This document shows positions 42,638-53,214 of a DNA stretch of 64,000 bases, one piece after another (position 1 is the stretch's first letter; every line of letters begins with the position of its first letter). The notes under the pieces are model-generated. The model had not been told where the DNA came from and searched no databases. It saw only the letters and a list, made by a program, of their open reading frames with translations. The stretch lies in assembly GCA_001632435.1 (NCBI GenBank), contig KV423928.1, forward strand, positions 62,001-126,000, given 5' to 3'. Origin of the DNA: Calocera cornea HHB12733 (Eukaryota > Basidiomycota > Dacrymycetes > Dacrymycetales > Dacrymycetaceae). The translations under genes were made by a program, and so were the position numbers.

Positions 42638-44071
42638 CTAAGCAGCAGCCTCGACCGTCGCACCCTCGCTCAGCAGCGTTGCCCCAACATTCTCAACGAT
42701 CGCCTTGCCCTCGCTGCCCTTCTCGGGCGCGGCACCGCCGCCGACCCGCTTGCTCTTGAGCACGCTGAGCACGCCCAGCAGCCCATCCCGCCACGCGCTC
42801 GCCCGCTCCTCCAGCCGCTCCCACTCAGGCTGCTCGAAGCCGCGTACGGCCGCACGGTACACGCGGAAGCTCTTTGTCGTCTGGCTCAGCTTGCCTGTGA
42901 CCAGGTTCGCACGGATCGTCGCGATCACCGCCGGCTCGACGAGGTCCTCGGGGATGGAGAGCACCTTGGCGATGAGCGCGTAGGGGATATCGGATGTGCC
43001 GGAAGGAGAGGTAGGGGTGAGGTACTGAGAGGCCAGGGAGGAGAGGGCCAGCATGCGGAGCTTCTGCTCCAATTCCAGCTTGTTGAGGCCAAGTTCGGAC
43101 AATGTGCTCTCGTGTGCAGACAACCACTCAGCCCACTCGCCCATACCGCCGCGCCAGAACACTTGGAGGAGAGAGAAAAGAGGGTGCGACTTGACGGATG
43201 CCACTGCTGGCGCTTCCATGATCGGGTCGAAGGAGTAGACGAAGGGGAGGGAGAGCGCTTTGCTGATGGTAGCTAGCGCGGCTTCGGCGGCTGACGAGGA
43301 GGTCGGGGGTATGATGCTTAGACGGCGGAGCTGGAAGGTATATGCCTCTTCTCTGAGAACAAGAACGGTCAGCATCAGTGCGCAACAGGGGCCGGATGTG
43401 ACGAACGGCTGGCCCGACTTCTCCAGCGCCTCAGCAATCTGCACCAGAAGCTCCGCCTTGTCCTCCGCACTCACATCCCACTCCTCCAACCAGCCCTCCA
43501 CATCGCTCTTAGACACCTGAAGCAAGCTGACCTCTCCGTTCTCCGCAGCAACATTCAGCAGCGCCTTGTATGCGTGTAATCGGACAGCAGACTTTCGCGG
43601 TGCCGCGTTGAAGAGGTTGGATATTATGCGGTACTTGACGAGAGATGCTTGGCCTGGTGTACCGGCAATCTGCGTCGCGAGCGTGTCGACTTGTTCCAGC
43701 ACCTCCGGTGCAGTCTCCGGCCATAAGGTAAAGATGTGCGCAAAGAGCAGGTTGAAGAAGCCCTCCTGCTCGCGCTCGTTCCCTTCCCCGAGACCTTTCA
43801 CGCCTGCCACGACCATCTGCACTGTCTTTTGTCTCCGCTCTTCATCCTCTGCGATCGGCTTGCCGCCCGCCGGTGTAATGAGAACGTCTTGATACGGCTT
43901 GATATATGCTATCCGGTCATCCTGTGAGAGACCGCGCGCGAGGTAGTTAACAAGCTCCTGGATCTGAGACCGGGCATTAGATTGGTCTGCAATTTGCACG
44001 CGACCGAACCAACGCACTTGTTCCTGGAAAGTTCCCTCGGAGAAAATGATGACAGAATCTCCCGACGCCAT
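42638..44071 (-). CDS. Translation initiation factor eIF3 subunit M, with an in-frame intron
   Basis: PCI-domain subunit of eIF3. The frame is open for 477 codons, but 43406-43353 looks like a 54-nt intron (donor GTTCGT, acceptor TTCTCAG) that has no stop and length divisible by three. Removing it joins KSGQP to EEAYTFQLRRL, matching eIF3m, whereas the retained 18 residues (Cys/Leu/Thr-rich) have no counterpart. Expected product 459 aa. Other landmarks: MASGDSVIIFSEGTFQEQV, RYRIISNLFNAAP-like segment VKYRIISNLFNAAPRKS, and the C-terminal PCI winged helix (YALIAKVLSIPEDLVEPAVI, IRANLVTGKLSQTTKSFRV). Divergent from SEC18. Confidence 0.9.
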   Translation of the reverse strand: MASGDSVIIFSEGTFQEQVRWFGRVQIADQSNARSQIQELVNYLARGLSQDDRIAYIKPYQDVLITPAGGKPIAEDEERRQKTVQMVVAGVKGLGEGNEREQEGFFNLLFAHIFTLWPETAPEVLEQVDTLATQIAGTPGQASLVKYRIISNLFNAAPRKSAVRLHAYKALLNVAAENGEVSLLQVSKSDVEGWLEEWDVSAEDKAELLVQIAEALEKSGQPFVTSGPCCALMLTVLVLREEAYTFQLRRLSIIPPTSSSAAEAALATISKALSLPFVYSFDPIMEAPAVASVKSHPLFSLLQVFWRGGMGEWAEWLSAHESTLSELGLNKLELEQKLRMLALSSLASQYLTPTSPSGTSDIPYALIAKVLSIPEDLVEPAVIATIRANLVTGKLSQTTKSFRVYRAAVRGFEQPEWERLEERASAWRDGLLGVLSVLKSKRVGGGAAPEKGSEGKAIVENVGATLLSEGATVEAAA

Positions 44072-44422
44072 GTTGACAATAGCAACGCAAAAGTGAGCAG
44101 GATACGCGGTATTGAACGAGCGCTCGAGGCTTGCTATGCGTGCTTGCGATTTTGGCTGCGTGCACGACTTTTTTCGACCAGGCCACTTTCAGGTGAAATT
44201 ACTTCCGAGCACCCCCACCGTCTGCACAGCCACCGATGACACGCCCTGTGTCGCGCACGCCGTCTCCGGCGTGCACCGCAGCGTCGCACACGTCGTAACC
44301 ACGACGCCCCCACCCCCCACGTATCAAGCGCCCATCACCGTACCACCACCACTTATTGTATAACACCCTCTTGTCGATACCTCCCGACCCCTGCGAATTT
44401 CCTCCACGACAACCAGAGCAAA
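44072..44422. promoter_or_regulatory. Divergent promoter of eIF3m and SEC18
   Basis: 351 bp between start codons, presumably containing both promoters and leaders. No TATA box or repeat stands out. Confidence 0.5.
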
Positions 44423-47137
44423 ATGTGGGGTGGTGGTCGATCCTCCCGCCAACAAACCGGGCAACCCTACCAGTATGTCCCAGAGCAACCCCCGCAGCGT
44501 ACCTCTCCCTACGGAGCCTCGCCCCATCCTTCGGCCGCTGCCATCCCGGGCCCAGGAACGGGTCGATCAAACTATAACGACCTTCCCTATGCCGCGGTGC
44601 CACCAGGATATGAGAAGCGGGGTAACAGCATGAGTGGAGGACGGCCAGGACGGTATGTCAGCATCTCAGTAGGGACAGGGCAAGGCGCTCATTGTTGCAA
44701 TACAGGGCACTGGTAGTTGCAGCCCCCAATGACCAGATGGCGCTATCGGGCTGTGTGATTGTTAACGAGCAGGAGTGGCGCAACGAGAAATACGCATTCA
44801 TGAAGCGTCATTTTCCCGTCAAGCTCAAGTAAGTTACTTTCTGGTACTTGGACTTGCCTGCTAATAGTTATCTCCAGGTTTGACAACACGGGAACGATAC
44901 TCCCTGGGCAAGTTGGTTGCTCCGCGGTGCAGCGCCAATGGATGGGTCTTTCTGCTCAAGGTGACCATGTGGAGCTAGAGCCGCTCAATGAGCATGAGAT
45001 CGCACCGCTCGAAGGACTGGACCTTGAGGTCGGCTTCAATCAGTCGAAGCGAAGGGACGTCCAGGACCAGTTTGATGCAGATGAAATGGCTATCTCGTTC
45101 TCCGAAGTGCGCATAGTCCGTCTTCGATGTGAAGGTCTGCTCATATGCGCAACAGGCATTCAAATACATCGTCCTCTCTGCTGGTCAGGTCTTGGTCTGG
45201 GACTTCCATGGCCACCTCCTGAAGGTCTGGGTAAAGAGCCTGCGTGTGTTGGACACCAGCGCTCTGCAAGTTCAGAAGGGCAGGGCCGCCACCCCCAAAC
45301 CCGCACACTTCGGCATCCTGGACCCAAAGATCACCAACGACATCGGCATAATGAGGGCTCCGGACAGTGCCATCAAAATCAGGGCGTCTGCCAAGAAGTG
45401 TGTTGAGCTTTGTTGATGCATGCGTTTGTATTCATAGTGTTGACAGGGCCGCACCAAACGCCATCCTTGCGCCGAACTTCAAGTTTGAGGACATGGGTAT
45501 TGGCGGTCTCGATTCGGAGTTTGCCAACATCTTCCGACGTGCATTCGCCAGTCGTGTCTTCCCTCCCGGACTTGTGGAGAAGATGGGAATCCAGCACGTA
45601 AAGGGTATTCTCCTGTACGGTCCTCCCGGAACGGGTAAAACGCTCATGGCTCGGCAAATCGGCAAGATGCTAAACGCGAGGGAGCCGAAGATCGTGAACG
45701 GCCCCGAAATCTTGAACAAGTACGTTGGTGCCAGTGAGGAGAACGTCCGCAAGTTGTTTGCCGATGCCGAGAAGGAGTACAAGGAGAAGGGCGAGGATTC
45801 TGGCTTGCATATTATTATTTTCGATGAGCTCGACGCTATCTGCAAACAGCGCGGGTCCACCAATAGCGGGACTGGTGTCGGCGACTCCGTTGTCAACCAG
45901 CTGTTGTCTAAGGTTGGTTACTTGAGTATATGCGTGTGTACGGACGCTGATCGTGGAATAGATGGACGGTGTGGACCAGCTCAACAACATCCTCATCATC
46001 GGTATGACCAACCGTCTGGACATGATCGATGAGGCGCTGCTCCGCCCTGGCCGTCTTGAGGTCCACATGGAGATCTCGTTACCGGACGAGAAGGGCCGTC
46101 TGCAGATTCTTGACATCCATACTGCCAAGATGCGCACGAACGGCATTATGGATCGTGATGTTGACTTGCAGGAGCTGGCTGCGGTGACGAAGAATTTCAG
46201 CGGTGCCGAGATCAACGGTCTGATCAAGAGCGCCACGTCATTTGCCTTCAACCGACATGTCAAGGTCGGCACCATGGCTGGCATAGCCGAGGATATCAAC
46301 GACCTGCGCGTCAATCGCGGCGACTTCATGCATGCGCTCGACGAAGTCCATCCCATGTATGGTATCTCCGAAGAAGAGCTCACGTCGGTCGTCCAAAACG
46401 GCATTATTCACTTCGATCCTGTTGTGGACGAGATCCTTAGCGACGGCCGGCTCTTCATCGAGCAAGTGCGTACCTCGCAGCGCACTCCGCTCGTCAGCAT
46501 CCTCCTTCATGGTCCTCCCGGAAGCGGAAAGACAGCATTGGCCGCGACGATCGCCATGACGAGCGAGTTCCCCTTCATCAAGATAATTTCGCCAGACCAG
46601 ATGGTTGGCTTCTCCGAGGGGCAGAAGATCTCTGCGATCACCAAGGTGTTTACCGACAGCTACAAGAGTCCTCTCAGCGTCATCGTGGTCGACCAGATTG
46701 AACGCCTTATCGATTGGGTATCGATTGGACCCCGTTTCTCCAACGGCGTTGTTCAAACGTTGACGGTCCTGATGGGCAAGCGTCCGCCCAAGGAGCGGCG
46801 TTTACTCATCATCGCCACGACTTCATCGCGGCCTCTGATCACTGAAATCGAAATGTCCGACGTTTTTGACTCGGAGATCCGCGTACCGCCAATCTCCGAC
46901 TCGAGGGCCCTTGAGACGGTCATTCGGGAGGTACGACTGTTCGGTTCTGAGAATGAGTACCGTCGTGCGATGGACAAGATCAGAACAGCGGGGCTTGCTG
47001 GAGAGGGCAGGTTGAATATTGGTATCAAGAAGTTATTGAGTGTTGTCGAGATGGCTCGGCAGGAGCCGGAGGCAGTGGCCGACCGCTTGGTCCAGTCTCT
47101 GATGACACTGGCCCCTCCTTCTGGAACCATTATTTAG
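44423..47137 (+). CDS. SEC18: Vesicle-fusion ATPase SEC18/NSF
   Basis: AAA+ ATPase that disassembles SNARE complexes with alpha-SNAP. Six exons. A Gln/Pro-rich N-terminal extension precedes the N domain ([38 protein letters not shown]). D1: [18 protein letters not shown] (Walker A), [15 protein letters not shown] (Walker B) and [20 protein letters not shown] with arginine finger region. D2: [20 protein letters not shown] and [20 protein letters not shown], in which the Walker B Glu is Gln, as is usual for the low-activity D2 of NSF (normally Asp-Asp/Glu variants). The C-terminus ends [12 protein letters not shown]. Introns near 44655, 44830, 45106, 45399 and 45912. Confidence 0.96.
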
Positions 47138-47879
47138 CTACGGTATCCGGTTTAGATTGTACGGATATGACATTCTGCTGGGAACATTGTCCCAATCTGC
47201 GCATAGACCATTCAGTCACTCGGGAAGTTGCCAGCGGAACTTGCCGTATGGGTATTACAGTAGAAGGCCGTGGCCCGCGGGGAGAGCGGGGGCCGCTGGG
47301 GTCACCCTCCCTTCTTCCCATCACTAGGCTCTCCCAAGTACCTATCTCCAAATCCCCGTTCGCATTCAGTTGGTCGAGCTATCGATTATGTCTGACTCGA
47401 AAGGCAGCTCGCTTGGCGTTGGCATCCGAAACGTGAGAGCCTCGTGCGCGACCGCCGCATTTCCCGGCTTGTTGGACTTGGCACGTGTCCTTAGTCCGAA
47501 CGTTTCAAAGGCCAGGGTACGGCTACGGAGATGACACGCCAAATGGGATGGACCCGGTCTGCGTTTTCTCGTAACCTCGGCTGTCTTGTTCAGGGATTTT
47601 GTGCGTGTTGCGTACCCATTCTCGCGTGCTCTGCTTCTAGCGTGTACACGGTGCGCCTTGCCATCCCACCTAATCTACGGAGGTACGTGGCTCTTGACCC
47701 AGTCACACATCACTCACCACCCAGCACACAAAATGGGCACGTATATATGGGAGGAACGCGGGTCTCGAGACACACTATTCTCTTTGCTCCCAGATTAACG
47801 GTAAGTACTCCACTCGCCGCCAAAACCGCGAGTCTTACCGTACATTAAGAGCGTTTACATCTGAACCAACTGTACCGCC
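47138..47879. other. Promoter region of the orphan gene at 47880
   Basis: TATATAT at 47742-47748 is a likely TATA box. Downstream, a short ATG frame at 47734 overlaps it and is not considered coding. A GTAAGT donor-like site at 47800 could begin a leader intron. No other gene seen. Confidence 0.5.
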
Positions 47880-48569
47880 ATGATGTTCTTCACCAAGAAT
47901 CGAGGCCAACCTGCCTCGTCAAGGGACACTGTGCAATGGGATCCCGCCTACCCAAGAGCAATGGCAATGGCTTGCACACAGCAGTCCCTCACCACTGGTA
48001 TCAGCAGCTCTACGCCATCTGTAGACATTCTTCCACAAGTCATCCAGGATACCAAGTCTGCGCGATGTTACATCACGCAGCTGGAGTGGTATGAAACTCC
48101 GAGTGGTAGAGATGTCGTCGTTGCCCAGGTCGGAACTCGGGGCTCAATGTGGACCGACTTCGTCATCGAACTCGACAGCAGCCCTAATCCAGATGCAAGC
48201 CCGACGTCGCACGGCTTTCCCCTCAGCATGGCCACCATCTTGCATATGTACACCTTCAACAGGAGGATGCTGCAGTCTGATCGGTCCGCCATAGCGACGA
48301 TTCACTACGTCCCTCCTACTCAGCTATCTCTGCCAAATTTCTGTCGGCTACTGATTGTAATATGCCAACATGGCCGCCAGAAAGTCGCCAGTGGACCTGC
48401 TCCTTCGAATTGGTTCGCGCTTGTTCTCTTCCATTCCATGGACGCGCTCGTCCTGCCAGAAGAAGAGGAGCAGCTCGCGGCCAATCATCCGAGGATCAGC
48501 TATGCCACGGAACCTATTTCTGCTTTGGTCAAGCAGGACGTCGATGCCATCAGCCAGCGGTTTCGATAG
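47880..48569 (+). CDS. Orphan protein of an Agaricomycete-type family
   Basis: Uninterrupted 229-codon frame opening MMFFTKNRGQPASSRDTVQ. The N-terminal 50 residues are polar. A conserved-looking core follows: ITQLEWYETPSGRDVVVAQV, DFVIELDSSPN, LSMATILHMYTFN, IHYVPPTQLSLPNFCRLLIV and SNWFALVLFHSMDAL. The last block, a helix followed by W-F-A, is reminiscent of a large Agaricomycete family in which a QCYWFA motif ends a similar domain of unknown function; here Cys-Tyr is replaced by Ser-Asn. I assign no function. The absence of introns sets it apart from most neighbours. Confidence 0.6.
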   Translation: MMFFTKNRGQPASSRDTVQWDPAYPRAMAMACTQQSLTTGISSSTPSVDILPQVIQDTKSARCYITQLEWYETPSGRDVVVAQVGTRGSMWTDFVIELDSSPNPDASPTSHGFPLSMATILHMYTFNRRMLQSDRSAIATIHYVPPTQLSLPNFCRLLIVICQHGRQKVASGPAPSNWFALVLFHSMDALVLPEEEEQLAANHPRISYATEPISALVKQDVDAISQRFR

Positions 48570-48976
48570 CCTAGGGAGGGTGACGGACCGTCAAGACCCC
48601 ACGGAGGGAGAAACGTCTAGTATTCGTCGGATGCTGGCCGTCCTGACCAAGCTACTATGTGTTCATCCGGGGTTGCAAGTCGGGCCTTAGAGTCGGTAGT
48701 TAATCTGCTCCTGATCTTTCTTCATGTCTTCAATATATTGCAATGTCCATGAGCTTTTCCCGGGGTTTTAGACCACATAAGCGCGCCCGTCGCGAATAAA
48801 CAAAGGAAAGCTGCTTTGACCGAACGCGGTTTCGGACGCGGACACGGAGAAGGCTATGCCGAAGCGGAGGCAACTGGACCCTCGCGTTGCGTACGCCCTA
48901 ACAGCTTCGACCTCGTCGTCCCCGATCCTGAGCTCACTGTCTCCCAACATCTTCTATCTGACGACAGGTATCAATT
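48570..48976. other. Upstream region of VPS17
   Basis: No gene called. A frame at 48816-49148 overlaps the VPS17 start in another phase and lacks family pattern. A CAG acceptor-like site 11 nt before the VPS17 ATG may end a leader intron. Confidence 0.5.
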
Positions 48977-50961
48977 ATGTCGATGTACGATCCTCTTGGA
49001 GGCGACGCTGAGCCTCCCGCATGGGGAACCCCAACGCACTCTCGATCACCAAGTCCGGAAGCGCCGAGGCCTCGGGCCGGCCTGCCCCCAGCGCCTCACA
49101 CGCCGGACAAGACTCCACAGATATATGGCCAGCCAGATCCTGGTCTGATCACACCGCAGAATAGTGCCGTTAATGGGGAAAGACTGGAGCGGTCTGACAA
49201 GTACTTGCGAGTACGAATCACCGCACTCGACAGGAACAGAAAAGATATCCTCATTCGACTGGACGCGCAAGTGCGTGTATGCACACACGCGACCTCAAAC
49301 TATAACTGACATCGTCTGCCAGACCAACCTTCCCAACTTCAGCGGCCAGACATACCGAAACATCTCGCGGTCATATGCCGAATTTCAACGATTCGCTGAA
49401 ACGATCATCATCAGCTGTCCTCAAACGATCGTACCTGCACTACCATTAGCCCAGACATCCGCTCCCTCCGACGAAGAAGGTGAATACAACTACCTATTCC
49501 ATCTTGTTGTGAGAGCTCATGATGTAATCGCAGACGACCGTATCGTCAAGCAGGGTCTCCAAAAATGGATTACGCGTATATGCGAAGATCCAGTGATCCT
49601 CCAGGATGAGGAGCTGCGATCGTTCATCGAGTCTGACTTTGGCGTAAGCACCATGTCACCAAGTTTCGTGCCGTCGCTCACTTGTTTTTAGTATCAACCC
49701 AATGTGAGAATCAAGAAGAAGTCGACTGGGGGAGCATTATCCATTCTCCGACGCAATGTGCCGGACGAGGACAAGGACCTAGCGAACGCACGGCTAGACT
49801 TGACTCGTCTTGAGATGCAGTTTTCGGATACTGCGAAGGCTATGGACAAGCTCAGCAAAGCCAAGAAGGGTGTGTAGTTGTTACTCATCTGATACATTTC
49901 CTCTTGACTGACTCCGTCACAGCCCTTGCCGTTGCCGAAGCGGAACTTGGTAACAAACTCATTAGTGTCGCTACTGCTGAGCAGCATCAAGGCTTAGCAA
50001 CAGCGGAGAGGAAGTTTGGCCGAGTCTGGCACGCGACCGGAGACATTGTCAATGCGGAGGTGTGTGATACTCCCTCGCGCTGTTACGTTCCTAGCTCAGT
50101 GGCCACCAGGCTATCGCCGAGTGTGTCATTTTGGGCGATTCGCTTGGGTATCAAGGCATGAACGCGAAATCAGCCAAAGAGACTCTCGTTCAGCGAACGC
50201 AGGTACTCGAAGAGTATCAGACGGCGGTGAAGAACACGATTGCCAGGCGCCGGGCAATTGAGCGGCTGAAGGCGAGTTCCAACATCCGACCGGACAAGGT
50301 GGATGAGGCAGTTGAAGAGCTCGACGAGGTGTGTCACAGTTCACAATTCCCGAAGCTCGAACATGCCTGACGATGTTATTAGGCTGCGAAGCAAGAAGAG
50401 ATCCTTTCGAAGCGTGTCCATGGCATGGGAAGGAATCTGCACACCGCGCTCGCCACTCATTCTCGACACGCGCACGAAGACATAACGTTGTCGCTCGCAG
50501 AACACGCACGAGCCAACATCATGTACGAGCGACAGCTCCTGCGGGAGCTTGAAGCACTCCGGCCCGACCTCCGGGCAGTGATGAAGAAGCAGCCGCCTGT
50601 ACCCGTCCCTATCTCCGCGCCGGCGCCAAATGGCATTCCTACTCCCACCGCGTCAGCCATGCCTCAAACTGCGCCTCTGCCGTCATCATCCTCTACACCC
50701 ACACCGCGGCCTTATGCGGCCAGCGGTAGCCAGACGGGACCACTGAATGGGCAGTTCGGCTCCCAGCATTTCACCTCCCAGCAACCAACCCCTACACAAC
50801 CGATCTATTCACCTCTACCGGGTCCATCAACTGCCGACCCGCTCAGCGCACCACCGCGCCCAGGTGTGAGCAGAGCGAGCGCGCTCGCCAAGAGCGTACA
50901 GATTGAGAAGCCACGGCTGGACCCGAGGGAGGCGGCGAGCAAGTTGGCAAACTTCTTGTGA
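48977..50961 (+). CDS. VPS17: Retromer PX-BAR subunit VPS17
   Basis: Sorting-nexin component of retromer, which recycles receptors from endosomes to the Golgi. After a Pro-rich N-terminus (MSMYDPLGGDAEPPAWG) comes the PX domain: SDKYLRVRITALDRNRKDIL, TNLPNFSGQTYRNISRSYAE, PQTIVPALPLAQTSA and DEELRSFIESDFGY, all close to fungal Vps17. The BAR domain follows as a long helical array (RLEMQFSDTAKAMDKLSKAK, LAVAEAELGNKLISVAT, LEEYQTAVKNTIARRRAIER). A Pro/Ser/Gln-rich tail precedes the final RLDPREAASKLANFL. Introns near 49271-49321, 49482-49531, 49645-49691 and others. The start is the first ATG in frame with the PX region. Confidence 0.92.
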
Positions 50962-51231
50962 ACCACCTAGCGGTCTGGCACGGAAGTTCGAGGCGTGGCG
51001 CCCGTTTGGGGCAGGGTTGGATAGGATACCAGACATTGCTTATATCTGCTGTTTTGTACGGTTTTCGTTCATGCTATGACATCAATGGATTCCTAAGCGG
51101 TCCGGCGATTCCCCGTGCATGAGAGGAGGCGGTATCACGGATTAGGAGGTTGTACTGCGCGGTCGAGTAGAAATACAGTGGGGCGTTCGCTCCTCCCGCC
51201 GACGTTGGTGGCATTGGTTTGTAGCAAATAT

Positions 51232-51873
51232 TCATGCCTTCGGTATGGCTGACCATGGGACATGCTTCTCGAGGGGCAAGAGGGCAGCGGCGACTCTTCG
51301 TCCCTCTTCCAGCAAGAGGTTATATGTTGAGCATGCGTTCCTCTGCGCCTGTATCAGCCTACTTGCCCCTGCAAGAATCGAGGGGACGCACCGTATCCAT
51401 GAAATCGAGCTGTATGCCGAGATTGCTCAAGTGAGTTCGTACACTTGGCGGAGGAAGTATGATAGCCTTCCCCGTCCCGAACAGCAATATCTCTGTGCAT
51501 CCCAGGTCAACTCTGCCAGTCCTCGTGCAACCGCACAGTGCTCACCCGGTCTCGGCATCACAACCTCGAACATCCCCCACACATCTTTCCCCCATCCCTG
51601 CCAGCTCCCTCCCGCCACAGGAGGATCCCACAAAAATGCCCGGTTGTTCAGCAGTATCGCTGGTCCGCGAAGGATGAGCCCGTCCGTCAATTCCAGGCCA
51701 GAGGAGGTTATGGAGGCGACCCCGAGGAGGCCCGTTTCCGCGTCGAGCATATTCTGCAGGGAATTGGATTGAGCCCGGGCGTGCATGAGAGTAGTGCGAC
51801 CGGGAATAGCATTGGAACGATGAGGGAGAGGTCGCAGAAGAAGGGGTGTTCGGGGGATATGTGGATGGAACAT
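51232..51873 (-). CDS. NDUFAF3: Complex I assembly factor NDUFAF3-like (Mth938 domain)
   Basis: Three exons read on the minus strand, 51873-51546, 51492-51392 and 51348-51232, total 546 nt (181 aa); both introns (54 and 43 nt) have GTGAGC/GTGCGT donors and keep frame. The basic N-terminus suits mitochondrial import. Domain landmarks: MLDAETGLLGVASITSSGLE, LTDGLILRGPAILLNNRAFL, WGMFEVVMPRPEILLFGTG (the family's P-E-I-L-x-G-T-G motif, rebuilt across intron 1) and RNACSTYNLLLEEGRRVAAA (the family's near-invariant C-terminal block). NDUFAF3 works with NDUFAF4 in early assembly of respiratory complex I. Convergent with VPS17. Confidence 0.9.
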
Positions 51874-53214
51874 GGTGAGGGACGTAGACGAGAGCCAGGG
51901 TCAGGAGGATGGATGACGTTACCCGGCCGTTACTAGGCTACCGGCTCAGTTCGGCTCTTGCGACCATACCATAACTGGCGTGACAGCACTCCAATACCAT
52001 GCAAACATGGATTCCGGATACATCAACCGCATACTTACACCAGTCTGAGTCTTTCCGATTTGCTGCGAACTCTAGGCTAACCGGCCGTTCCTCGAGCTCG
52101 GTTCCCCCGTTCGCCCTTTATTCGACCCTGCAATATCCCAGAGTACCTGGCACCACTGCTTTCAGAGGAGCCGAGAGAGACTGATTCAATCCGACGACAC
52201 CGCACACGTTCCTGAGTAGCATCTCGTTAAAGGAGGTGATGTGGCGGCTTGTCCGTTTTAGATCATCAAGTATGGGCGTTAATGGAGGATGGCGAAACTA
52301 CCACTAGGGAGTTGTGGGGATGCTATGATCGGCCGATCGCCTAGGCCGTTTGGGAGCGAACACTGTCCTTGCAATGACATGGCAGCGTCAGCGCCGACCG
52401 ACGCTACAGTTCGAATGAAGACACTCCTCAACTTTCCCCAGGTTGAACACGTCGGGGCGAGTTTTCTTGGGCTCGGCTCTTGCCCAAATCGCACCGGACG
52501 CTAAACGCCCAAGCGAGCTACCATAGGAACGAAACCCGCGAAGTGAGTGACCCGCTCTCGACGTGTTTGCTTCATATCACGCTAATATAAATTCAAATCA
52601 AGAGTCGAAATGCCGCAAGTCTGACATGGCTTATTGCAGAGCACTGGGGATCCTGCTCATTCTGGACAAGAAACATCCTTACCCGACAGCAGAGGTTCCA
52701 ACCGGCGCTCTTCCTCCTTTCTTTCAACCCATGTAATTCTCTGGGAAAGCGGCTGTCATACATGAACCGGAGCCCGACCGATCGGGAAGAAACCGGCCCC
52801 GCCAATGAGCCGGCTGGCCGATCAAGTCGGAAGACGGAAGTCGCGTCGTGCCTCACAGGTGTTGAGACTTCCTCTTATAGTCAATCTCATCAACCGGATA
52901 TAGCTCGACTGAGGATGCATCATGTTCGCAACGATGCAGGGAGCTCCCCACCATACTTTGGTAGCGAACACTCTTCAACGCCCCGACGACACTCCAGCGG
53001 ATCTTGCAGAAGCCACTCTTCGGAAGGCACGCTCCCTACCTTGGGTAGGCTTCCTCCGTGTGCCTGTATATGGGTCAGTAGACTCACGTGTCCAGAGAGG
53101 ATTGAGACCACTTGCAGTTCCACAGGGTTGCCACACGTTTCTCAAGCCAACGTATATAAGGTCGATGCCCGTAAGTTACGGGAACGAAACGCGTCATGTC
53201 GACATCACCCAAAC
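51874..53214. other. 1.3 kb intergenic before the acyltransferase pair
   Basis: No gene supported. It ends in the copy 1 promoter, with TATATAAG at 53153-53160 and a leader palindrome at 53168-53182. A frame upstream of the copy 1 ATG is open but has no protein-like pattern. Confidence 0.6.
53153..53182 (+). promoter_or_regulatory. TATA box and leader palindrome of acyltransferase copy 1
   Basis: TATATAAG at 53153-53160, 55 nt before the start codon, followed by CCCGTAAGTTACGGG at 53168-53182, two perfect 7-bp arms around one base. The palindrome lies at or just after the likely transcription start. Confidence 0.5.

Noticed and set aside
46560..46740. Inactivating Walker B change in the SEC18 D2 domain (DQ)
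   Set aside because: NSF D2 domains are naturally degenerate at this site and serve mainly in hexamer assembly, so it is not a defect.
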